From: CAXBCP01 sp963974055
GTDB taxonomy: Bacteria; Pseudomonadota; Alphaproteobacteria; MPNO01; UBA830
Reading direction: 5' to 3'
Assembly (NCBI GenBank): GCA_963974055.1
Contig: CAXBCP010000013.1
Location: 54,243 to 118,242, forward strand
DNA: 64,000 nt
Positions 18,575 through 26,020 of this stretch are shown here, in pieces (position 1 is the stretch's first letter; the number at the start of each line of letters is the position of its first letter). The position numbers and the translations under genes are program-made. The notes beneath the pieces are model-generated. The model ran no database searches, was not told where the DNA came from, and saw only the letters and a list, made by a program, of their open reading frames with translations.

Positions 18575-19378
18575 TCAGGTCTGCAGAACCGCGCGGGACT
18601 CGCCGTCCAGCACGAGGCAACTGAGCATACCGCTGAAATAGGCGCCGGTGTCTATCCCGATGCGGTTCGGCCGCACTTCGATCTCATCGGTAATGGTGTG
18701 CCCGTGGACGATGCATTTCCCGTGATCCGCACGTGCATCGAGAAACTCGCCGCGAATCCACAGCAGGTCTTCGTCGACCTGGTCCTCCAGCTGGATACCG
18801 GGTTTTATGCCGGCATGGACGAAAGCGTAGTCTCCTTCGACATGATACCGGCGCAGCGTCCTGAGAAATTCGAGGTGGGATTCAGGCAGTTTTGCACGAA
18901 GGTCGTCGCGCATCATGCTGTGGCGCTGTTCCCGGTCGGACACCGACGGCGCGCCGACGCCATAGCTGTATACGGTCGCATCGCCGCCATTCTTCAGCCA
19001 CATGTCGCCGACACCGGGATCGTCCAGGAAGGTGAGCATAAAGGCTTCATGGTTGCCGAGCAGATGTACCGATTCGACCCCTTCCAGAGGGACGCTCAGC
19101 AGTATGTCCAGTACGGCCCGCGATTCATCTCCCCGGTCGATATAGTCGCCGACATAAACCACCACGGCACGGGCGGGTTTCCGGGTCTCGAGATCCGCCT
19201 GTATCATGGAATGCATCCGCTTCAGCAGGTCCGCCCGACCGTGAATATCGCCGATGGCGTAGACGCACGTATCCGCCGGAACGCTGTACGTGCGTTCTTC
19301 CATCCGCCGCGATCCGAAGAGCTTCGAAAACATGAAACGTTTATGCCCGTCCACGACGGGATTATCCACCATCGTCAT
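18575..19378 (-). CDS. PPP-type metallophosphatase (Ser/Thr protein phosphatase / ApaH-like)
   Basis: The 267-residue reading uses the ATG at 19376-19378, just after the stop of the upstream gene; an ATG at 19331-19333 is an alternative, and neither has a good ribosome-binding site. The PPP signatures are all present: GDIHGRADLL, YVGDYIDRGD and LLGNHEAFML, followed by a conserved histidine in VHAGIKPG and another in VHGHTITDE. PPP enzymes dephosphorylate phosphoserine/threonine proteins or dinucleoside polyphosphates. Its position between the pseudo-HD-GYP protein and the nucleotidyltransferase suggests a regulatory role in polysaccharide production, which is inference. Confidence 0.82.
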   Translation of the reverse strand: MTMVDNPVVDGHKRFMFSKLFGSRRMEERTYSVPADTCVYAIGDIHGRADLLKRMHSMIQADLETRKPARAVVVYVGDYIDRGDESRAVLDILLSVPLEGVESVHLLGNHEAFMLTFLDDPGVGDMWLKNGGDATVYSYGVGAPSVSDREQRHSMMRDDLRAKLPESHLEFLRTLRRYHVEGDYAFVHAGIKPGIQLEDQVDEDLLWIRGEFLDARADHGKCIVHGHTITDEIEVRPNRIGIDTGAYFSGMLSCLVLDGESRAVLQT

Positions 19379-19410
19379 CGCCGCCCGCGCCGCAGCGATC
19401 GGGCAATCGG

Positions 19411-21534
19411 TTAGTGAACCGGGCGGGCCTCGGTCAAATGCGCCCAATCGACCCGGCCGCCGTGATTTTCGAGCCTGTTGATCAGGGCCGCGACCACGGC
19501 ACGGTCGAAATCGGTTCCGGATGCCGCAAGCATGGCATCGAGCGCCTGGTCGAAGTCCACACCGGGGCGCCAGGCCCGCGGATTGAGCATGGCGACGAAC
19601 GCATTGGCCACGGCGACAATCCGGGCGGTGACGATAATGTCGTCGCCGGCGAGTCCGCGCGGGCCGCCGGAGCCGTCCCATTTTTCGGTCATCTGATCGA
19701 GCGTTTGCACGACGGGCCCGGTAAACGGCACATCCTTGAGCAGGCCCGCACCCGCCGAAATACATTCCCGGATCTGCCGGACCTCGTCATCGGCCAGGTC
19801 ACCCGCCCTGGTCAGCAGGTCGGCAGGAACCAGCAGTTTCCCGACATTCATCAGGCTGCCCGCGGATTCCGCGGTCTCAGCCATGACATCGTCCAGCCCC
19901 ATTTCATCGGCGATGGCGCGGGATACGACGGCAACCTGCGTGGAATGGTTCGCGGCATAGGGATCGCGGCTGTCGACAACCGTAAGCAGCGTCCGCACAA
20001 GCTGCTGGAGCGCCATTTCGCGGTGTTCGCGTTCGCTTACCGCCCCCGTGATATCCTGCTCGATTACGAGAACGCCGTTTTCGAAATCGGGACCGTCAAA
20101 GACCGGGATATGTTCCGCCTGGACGACCCGGAGATCGCCGTTCGACCCGGACCGGTGTATCTGCGATACGATCGCCCCGGTTTCGAACGCGTTGATATTG
20201 GGCTCTTCGTAGCGGCGGGCTTCGGCCGCGCCAAGAACGCTTTTGAGGGATTTGCCGATCAGGTCGTCACCCCGCGTATCGGCCTGCGTCGCCGCGGCCC
20301 GGTTCGCAAACCTGAATCTGTTTTCCCGGTCGACGATGAACATCGGGCTCGGCTGGCTGTCGGCGACCAGACGCAGGAACCGGCTCTGCGCCTCGTATCG
20401 CTGGGCCATATCCTGGTAACGGCCGGCGGCTTCGCTGGCCCGGAGCGACGTACCGTGCCGCCAGACGGCAACCAGTCCCACGCCGATCAACGCGATCAGG
20501 ATGAGAAAGGCGGCGATCAGCGTCGCCCGGCGGGAATCGCTTTCGCCGAGCGCTTCGGCGCGGGCTATTTTAACAATGACCGTCCACGGCGTATCGGCAA
20601 CCTGCCGGGCGGCGAACAGAACGCTCTCGCCGGCATAGTCGGGCGCGATCCCGAACCCGGTATCGCTGCGCACCGCGACGGCGCTGACGCTAGGCGTGCC
20701 CTCGACAGACTGGGTTCCCGTCAGCGGTTGCCGGTCTTCGCGGCGCGGCGACAGAAATTCGACGGACTGCGCCCGGCGGCGCACCAGATACACCTCGCCG
20801 GTTTTCCAGGCGAAACCCGGCTGGACCAAAAGCGGGTAAAGGCCATCCGCGACGCGGCGGATGCCGACGATCCGGCCGATCGGGCGCGCAGCGCCGTCGG
20901 TTTCCTGTATGGCGTGAACCGGCACGGAGAACCCGATCACCAGTTCGCCGGACGGTTCTTTGCGGATATCCATGAAACCGCGCATACCGGCGCCGGCGGA
21001 AACGAGATCGCGGGCGACCGCACCGTCGACCGGCGGCATGCCGCGGGTAGCAACAATGATCTCGCCCGAGGCGTCTACCAGCGCGATTCCGGAAACCGCG
21101 AGCCGGTTCACGTTTGCGTCGACATCGGGTCCTTTAAGTTCGGTTTTATACCCGGCCCGGTCTGCAATGACCGTGAGCAGGTTGCGCAGGTAATCCGCCT
21201 GTGCAGGCGGTTCACCGGCGTTGTTTCGGGCCCGGTTCCCGACCTGGACGAGTTCGGACATGTAAAGCTGCAGAGACGCGTTTTCAGCCAGACCGGCCAT
21301 TTCCCGGTACTGCGATTCGACCCACTTGCCGATATCCGCCGCCCGGGTATCGGCAACGATACCGAGCCGCTCTTCCCAGGCGCGCTGGTCGCGCGCGCGT
21401 TCCGAATCGGCGTACAGAAACACGAAGATAACGCCAAGAAGGCAAGCCACGGCAATGGCGGCACCGGTCAGCGACATGATCGACAATGTCGTCGCTTCCC
21501 GAAGATCTGATGCAACCTGTCTTGCGGAGACCAT
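19411..21534 (-). CDS. Membrane Cache-PAS protein with degenerate (non-catalytic) HD-GYP domain
   Basis: The start chosen is the ATG at 21532-21534 behind a GGGGG run; an in-frame ATG at 21612 is possible. The 707-residue protein has a first membrane helix (about 17-41), a large periplasmic sensor of Cache type (42-336), a second helix (337-358), a PAS domain (about 385-500) and a C-terminal HD-GYP fold. In that fold His530 of the NHS motif remains. The HD pair reads Met562-Asn563 (LMNVGK instead of LHDIGK), the HHE region has become QMTE, GYP has become GGP (WDGSGGP), and the later DAF aspartate is Asn. A working c-di-GMP phosphodiesterase is therefore unlikely; a binding or signalling role is inferred. 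It is transcribed away from the LapG-like protease and lies upstream of the phosphatase. Confidence 0.82.
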   Translation of the reverse strand: MVSARQVASDLREATTLSIMSLTGAAIAVACLLGVIFVFLYADSERARDQRAWEERLGIVADTRAADIGKWVESQYREMAGLAENASLQLYMSELVQVGNRARNNAGEPPAQADYLRNLLTVIADRAGYKTELKGPDVDANVNRLAVSGIALVDASGEIIVATRGMPPVDGAVARDLVSAGAGMRGFMDIRKEPSGELVIGFSVPVHAIQETDGAARPIGRIVGIRRVADGLYPLLVQPGFAWKTGEVYLVRRRAQSVEFLSPRREDRQPLTGTQSVEGTPSVSAVAVRSDTGFGIAPDYAGESVLFAARQVADTPWTVIVKIARAEALGESDSRRATLIAAFLILIALIGVGLVAVWRHGTSLRASEAAGRYQDMAQRYEAQSRFLRLVADSQPSPMFIVDRENRFRFANRAAATQADTRGDDLIGKSLKSVLGAAEARRYEEPNINAFETGAIVSQIHRSGSNGDLRVVQAEHIPVFDGPDFENGVLVIEQDITGAVSEREHREMALQQLVRTLLTVVDSRDPYAANHSTQVAVVSRAIADEMGLDDVMAETAESAGSLMNVGKLLVPADLLTRAGDLADDEVRQIRECISAGAGLLKDVPFTGPVVQTLDQMTEKWDGSGGPRGLAGDDIIVTARIVAVANAFVAMLNPRAWRPGVDFDQALDAMLAASGTDFDRAVVAALINRLENHGGRVDWAHLTEARPVH

Positions 21535-21644
21535 TGGAACCCCCAAATTCAGAAACCGGGCACGACCCGTCGCACCGGCAAAAAAATCATTGTTAAGCAT
21601 CACGGTTAGCATTCCCTTAATTGGCGATTGGATATGCTGGAATC

Positions 21645-22325
21645 ATGAAAACGACCCGCATCCGATATACCGCCGCGCGGCCATTGGCTGTAGTTTTCAC
21701 CCTTTCGGCGGCGATGATGGCAGTGCCTGAATCGGCATCGGCGGCGGCCAATCCGGCATTCCCGGCCCTTTTCGGGACGCGGACCACCCAGTCGACCAAT
21801 ATTTCCATGTTCCCCAAATGGGGCGGGGCGCTGTCGCGTTATTTCAACGAACGTAAGCTCGGCGAGACGCCCTGCACATCGACGCTTTTCAACGCCTGTC
21901 ACCTGAAGGCGTGGAAAGCGTTCCTGCAATCGCTGAAGGGACAGGACAAGCTGTCCCAGGTCCGCGCGGTAAATACCTACATGAACCGCCAGCGGTATCT
22001 TACCGATCCGCGAAATTACGGCGTCAAGGATTACTGGGCGACACCCGGCCAGTTCTTCAAGCGCAACGGCGATTGCGAAGATTATGCAATTGCGAAATTC
22101 ATGTCCCTGCGGGCGCTGGGGTTCACGAATCGGGACATGCGTATCGTCGTCCTCCAGGATCTGAACCTGCGGGTGGGACATGCGATCCTGGTCGTCAATC
22201 TGAATGGCCGGGCGCTCGTGCTGGACAACCAGGTGCGGCGGGTCGTGCCCGCGGAAAGCATTCGCCATTATCGCCCGATATATTCCATAAACGAACGCAA
22301 CTGGTGGCTTCACCGGCGCGGTTAG
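21645..22325 (+). CDS. Periplasmic transglutaminase-like cysteine protease (BTLCP/LapG-like)
   Basis: The start is the ATG at 21645, which gives a clean signal peptide (hydrophobic core about 12-28, cleavage near ASA-AA). The 226-residue protein carries the Cys-His-Asp triad of bacterial transglutaminase-like cysteine proteases: Cys144 in NGDCEDYA, His179 in VGHAILVV and Asp194 in LVLDN. The best-studied member, LapG, cleaves a surface adhesin in the periplasm under control of the c-di-GMP receptor LapD. No LapA-like adhesin and no EAL/GGDEF LapD is in the window, but the divergent neighbour is a membrane protein with a degenerate c-di-GMP hydrolase domain. The substrate is unknown. Confidence 0.85.
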   Translation: MKTTRIRYTAARPLAVVFTLSAAMMAVPESASAAANPAFPALFGTRTTQSTNISMFPKWGGALSRYFNERKLGETPCTSTLFNACHLKAWKAFLQSLKGQDKLSQVRAVNTYMNRQRYLTDPRNYGVKDYWATPGQFFKRNGDCEDYAIAKFMSLRALGFTNRDMRIVVLQDLNLRVGHAILVVNLNGRALVLDNQVRRVVPAESIRHYRPIYSINERNWWLHRRG

Positions 22326-22479
22326 CGCGGACGGCCCCCGAATATTCGCCTTTGTTTCCGGTAACTTGGGGAGCAGTTAGGGGATGAATTTCTAACCCCT
22401 GCCCTGTAGTATCTCCGTCGTGCGGACGCCATCCGCGCAACAGAGTATTCGCGTAACGGCAACTGGGCGACGAGACATC

Positions 22480-23895
22480 ATGGTCGCGGTCATCACAACA
22501 TTCGCAGCCGATGCACGGCGGCTTATCATTGTCGGTTTGCGGGTTGCAGACGTCGCGGTCGTTATCGGTGCCGGCATCTTCGCCTATTGGGCACGTCATG
22601 GAACGTTCCACCTTACCGACATCTATACGACGGCGGTTCTGGTCGGCGCATTTCTGACCGCCACCTATATGCATTTCACCAGCCTGTATTCGTTTACCAA
22701 CCTGATTACGTTTTCGCTGCAATTCGGCAAAGTGACGGCGGTGTGGGGGGCGGTGTTCGTGACCCTGATCGGGCTCGCCTATTTCACCCAGGTATCGGAC
22801 AGCTTTTCGCGTTTCTGGGTCCTAACCTGGTTTACGACAACGCTGATCCTGTTTGGCATCCTGCGGACAGGCCTCGCCTACCAGGTGGAACGCTGGGCGC
22901 GGCGCGGCGAACTGGACATCAATATCGCCATCGTCGGTACGGGCGAGCCCGCGGCGAAGCTGATCCGGCGCCTGAAGAACACACGCGGCTCAGATACCGC
23001 CATCGTCGGCGTGTTCGCCGACCGAAAGACCGACATGCCCGGGGAAATATCGGAATACCCGATACAAGGCGATGTTGACGATCTGCTCGTTTTCATACGG
23101 AACAACCGGGTCGACGAGATCATCGTTGCCGTCCCATGGCAGAACGACGAAGAAATTCACCGGATCACCGCCAAACTCCAGACCGTGGCTGCGGATGTGA
23201 AACTTTGCCCGGAAGAGATTTCGCTGGAACTGCCGCATCTCGGCTATGGCGAGGTCGCGGGCATCCCGATGCTGAAACTCTCCGAGCGGCCCCTCAGCGG
23301 CTGGAGCGTTTTTGCCAAGGGGCTCGAAGACCGGATCCTCGGGGTGTGCCTGCTGATCGCGTTCAGCCCGCTGCTGATCGCTATTGCACTGGCCATTAAA
23401 CTGAACAGTAGGGGTCCTGTTCTTTTCAGGCAGAAGCGATACGGATTCAACAACAACGAATTCTGGGTTCTGAAGTTCAGGACCATGCGGGCAGCACCAG
23501 CCTCGGACAAGAACGTCGAACAGGCCAAACGGGGGGATCCCCGGATAACGACGGTGGGCAGAATTCTGCGTCGGACCAGCCTCGACGAGTTGCCGCAACT
23601 GGTGAACGTCGTGCGCGGCGAGATGTCCCTGGTCGGGCCCCGGCCCCACGCCGTCGCCCATAACGAAGAATACGCCACGGTAATCAACGAATACCTGTCG
23701 CGGCACCGGGTGAAGCCCGGGATAACGGGCTGGGCGCAGATCAACGGCTTCCGGGGCGAAACCCAGACCCTCGATCTCATGCGCCAACGCGTGCAGCACG
23801 ACCTGTATTATATCGAGAACTGGTCGGTGTTGTTCGACCTGCGTATCCTGGTGATGACGCTTTTCGTGGGCTTCGTTCACCGAAATGCGTATTGA
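22480..23895 (+). CDS. Undecaprenyl-phosphate sugar-1-phosphate transferase (initiating PHPT)
   Basis: The start at 22480 (MVAVITTFAADARRL) is preferred over an upstream in-frame GTG at 22420. The 471-residue protein has about four N-terminal membrane helices, a CoA-binding-like middle domain and a C-terminal bacterial sugar transferase domain. That last domain shows GPVLFRQKRYGFNNNEFWVL, KFRTM, the DELPQLVNV catalytic region and SLVGPRPH. Enzymes of this WbaP/WcaJ type load the first sugar phosphate, often glucose or galactose, onto undecaprenyl phosphate. It therefore starts repeat-unit synthesis for this locus. Its stop lies inside the next gene (11-base overlap). Confidence 0.92.
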   Translation: MVAVITTFAADARRLIIVGLRVADVAVVIGAGIFAYWARHGTFHLTDIYTTAVLVGAFLTATYMHFTSLYSFTNLITFSLQFGKVTAVWGAVFVTLIGLAYFTQVSDSFSRFWVLTWFTTTLILFGILRTGLAYQVERWARRGELDINIAIVGTGEPAAKLIRRLKNTRGSDTAIVGVFADRKTDMPGEISEYPIQGDVDDLLVFIRNNRVDEIIVAVPWQNDEEIHRITAKLQTVAADVKLCPEEISLELPHLGYGEVAGIPMLKLSERPLSGWSVFAKGLEDRILGVCLLIAFSPLLIAIALAIKLNSRGPVLFRQKRYGFNNNEFWVLKFRTMRAAPASDKNVEQAKRGDPRITTVGRILRRTSLDELPQLVNVVRGEMSLVGPRPHAVAHNEEYATVINEYLSRHRVKPGITGWAQINGFRGETQTLDLMRQRVQHDLYYIENWSVLFDLRILVMTLFVGFVHRNAY

Positions 23896-25318
23896 CGCCG
23901 TGCCGATGGTTCCCGCCCGGCGTGCCTTCATTTCAGCGTCGTTCTGGTTTTTTCTGGCAATCGTCGTGCTGGCCCCCCTGCCCTACGGATCGGCGCATCT
24001 TTGGTCATACAGCCTGTTATCGATCCTGACCGGCGCCGCGCTTGCGCTGTGGGCGATCTGCGCCGCTTTCGACGAAGGAACCTACGCCGTTCACGCCGCC
24101 CGCTGGGCGGTGCCTGCCGTCCTGCTGACAGCCGTTCTCGGCTGGATATTCGTGCAGGCATCTCCGGCGCTCCCGGCCGGCTGGCATCACCCGATATGGG
24201 CGGAAGTCCGCACAGCCCTGAACGATCCGTCTATCCGGGGGGCAATCAGTCTCACCCCCGACGGTGCGCCGTCCATGCTTGCAAAGATCGGTACCTATGC
24301 CGCCGTTTTCTGGCTGGGGATGCAATATGGCCGGTCATCGGAACGCGCCAATATTGTATTCTGGGCGATCGCCGTGACCGGGTTTCTCTATGCGACATAC
24401 GGAATATCGGCCTTCCTCTCCGGTTCCGGGAAGATTCTTCTCGCCGATAAATGGGCGTATCAGCAGTCGCTTACCAGCACGTTCGTAAATCGGAACCATT
24501 ACGCGGTGTTCGCCGGGATGGGGCTGGTAACGTCATTCGGCCTGGCCATCCGCTATTTGAAAAGGGATGCGTCGGGCGCCTTCGACAGTTCGCGCCGTTT
24601 TCTGAATTCGATGGAAAACCTGAGCCTGCCGGTTTTCGTTCTGACCGGAATTTGCGTCGTGACCGGCAGCGCGCTTTTGCTCACCCAGTCCCGGGGCGGC
24701 GCTGCTTTCACTGCCCTGGCGCTTGGTGCCCTGGTGATGCTGCTGCAGGCCAGCGGCACGCTGCGCAAACGATCGTCCCTCGGACTGCTCGGTGCCCTCG
24801 TTATTCTCGGCGCCGTTATATTTACGGTCAGCGGTGGCGGTCTGGCCGATCGGGTTGCCGGTAAACTGCTGCATTCCGAGCGCGATCTTATTCACCGGAT
24901 CGCGATGGACGCGATCGCCGATGCCCCGTTGACCGGCCACGGTGCAGGCAGTTTCCCGTCGCTTTTTCACCTGTACCGCGATGCGGAATTTCCAGCGATC
25001 TCGCCATCCTTTGCCGCCGCGCACAGCGTCTATCTGGAATTTGCTGCCGAAACCGGGCTGATTGCAGCGGCATTGTATTTCGGGATGATCCTGCTGATCG
25101 CGGTCCGCTGCCTGGTGGGCGCCCGGAACCGGCATCGAAATCAGCTATACCCCGCCACCGGGGGCGCCGTCGCAGTTCTGGTAGGGTTCCATTCCTATTT
25201 CGATTTCGGGCCGCAGGTTCCGGGGGTTGCCGTAACGTTTGCCGCCCTGCTCGGTGTCGCGTTCGCACAATCGTGGGCGACGGGCCACCGCAGAACCGGT
25301 CAATCCGGCGATAAATAG
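23885..25318 (+). CDS. O-antigen ligase family membrane protein
   Basis: This 477-residue protein has about 10-12 hydrophobic helices and a large periplasmic loop. It contains the Wzy_C-type motifs NRNHYAVFAGMG, LLLTQSRGGAAF and LTGHGAGSFPSLF, followed by an AHSVYLEFAAETG stretch. It is either the second polymerase or the ligase of the pathway. Its start overlaps the sugar transferase by 11 bases, so the two are coupled. Its last 19 bases overlap the convergent gene ending at 25300. Confidence 0.85.
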   Translation: MRIDAVPMVPARRAFISASFWFFLAIVVLAPLPYGSAHLWSYSLLSILTGAALALWAICAAFDEGTYAVHAARWAVPAVLLTAVLGWIFVQASPALPAGWHHPIWAEVRTALNDPSIRGAISLTPDGAPSMLAKIGTYAAVFWLGMQYGRSSERANIVFWAIAVTGFLYATYGISAFLSGSGKILLADKWAYQQSLTSTFVNRNHYAVFAGMGLVTSFGLAIRYLKRDASGAFDSSRRFLNSMENLSLPVFVLTGICVVTGSALLLTQSRGGAAFTALALGALVMLLQASGTLRKRSSLGLLGALVILGAVIFTVSGGGLADRVAGKLLHSERDLIHRIAMDAIADAPLTGHGAGSFPSLFHLYRDAEFPAISPSFAAAHSVYLEFAAETGLIAAALYFGMILLIAVRCLVGARNRHRNQLYPATGGAVAVLVGFHSYFDFGPQVPGVAVTFAALLGVAFAQSWATGHRRTGQSGDK

Positions 25319-25977
25319 ACGATCGTGAAGCGTTCGAGATGGATTGGCGATCCTGCCAGCATTTGCCGCACGGTACGCAGGCCGAAACTGCGCCGCGTCG
25401 CGCGGGCGAGCGCAACCGGCGCAGTATCAACGGCACGTTCGAACTGACCTTTCATTTCGGATTTGAATGCCGGGCTCAGGGCAGCCCAGGTGCCGAGGGC
25501 GATTTCGATTCGCGGCATAACCAGGCGGTGTTCCCATCGGGCGAGGCGCATCGACAGGGACAAATAGTTCTCGATCGGAGCGTTTGCGCCGGAACGCGCC
25601 CGTTCCGCCCTGGCCAGTTGCAACCAGGCATAGGGCCGGGCCGGCGCGCGACGGAGGCCGTTTCTCAGTTCGGCAATACTGTCGGTCAGGGCCGCGCGCT
25701 GTTCGACGGCCGATTTTGCGCGACGCGCGCCAATAAACCGGATGTCGCCGACGGCGAGGGACAACGCGCCGTCATCGACCCATTCCCGGGCGACGCGCAT
25801 GGCGGTTTCCGTTTCGGCCAGCATGGCGTCGTTTGCCTGTTCGCCGCGCGCGATATCGCGCAGCGTGTCTTCATAGGGAGCTGTGATCGCCCCGCCGACA
25901 AATCTCGGCCAGACCGGAATAACGAGCAGACCCGCGGCACAAACGGTGACGGAAAGAACCAGTATCCGCTGTTTCAT
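25300..25977 (-). CDS. Hypothetical membrane-anchored or secreted protein of the polysaccharide locus
   Basis: The 225-residue product has an N-terminal signal or anchor helix (MKQRILVLSVTVCAAGLLVIPVW) and a helical body with a repeat-like segment (ELRNGLRRAPARPYAWLQLA) reminiscent of a single TPR motif. Small proteins of this kind are often found next to O-antigen ligase genes. I do not recognise a named family or a catalytic motif. It is convergent with, and overlaps by 19 bases, the ligase-like gene, and it lies 43 bases downstream of the tyrosine-kinase gene on the same strand. Confidence 0.65.
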   Translation of the reverse strand: MKQRILVLSVTVCAAGLLVIPVWPRFVGGAITAPYEDTLRDIARGEQANDAMLAETETAMRVAREWVDDGALSLAVGDIRFIGARRAKSAVEQRAALTDSIAELRNGLRRAPARPYAWLQLARAERARSGANAPIENYLSLSMRLARWEHRLVMPRIEIALGTWAALSPAFKSEMKGQFERAVDTAPVALARATRRSFGLRTVRQMLAGSPIHLERFTIVYLSPD

Positions 25978-26020
25978 TGCCGGTCCCCCGCTTCCACACT
26001 GCCGTCCCGGAGAACGGCAG

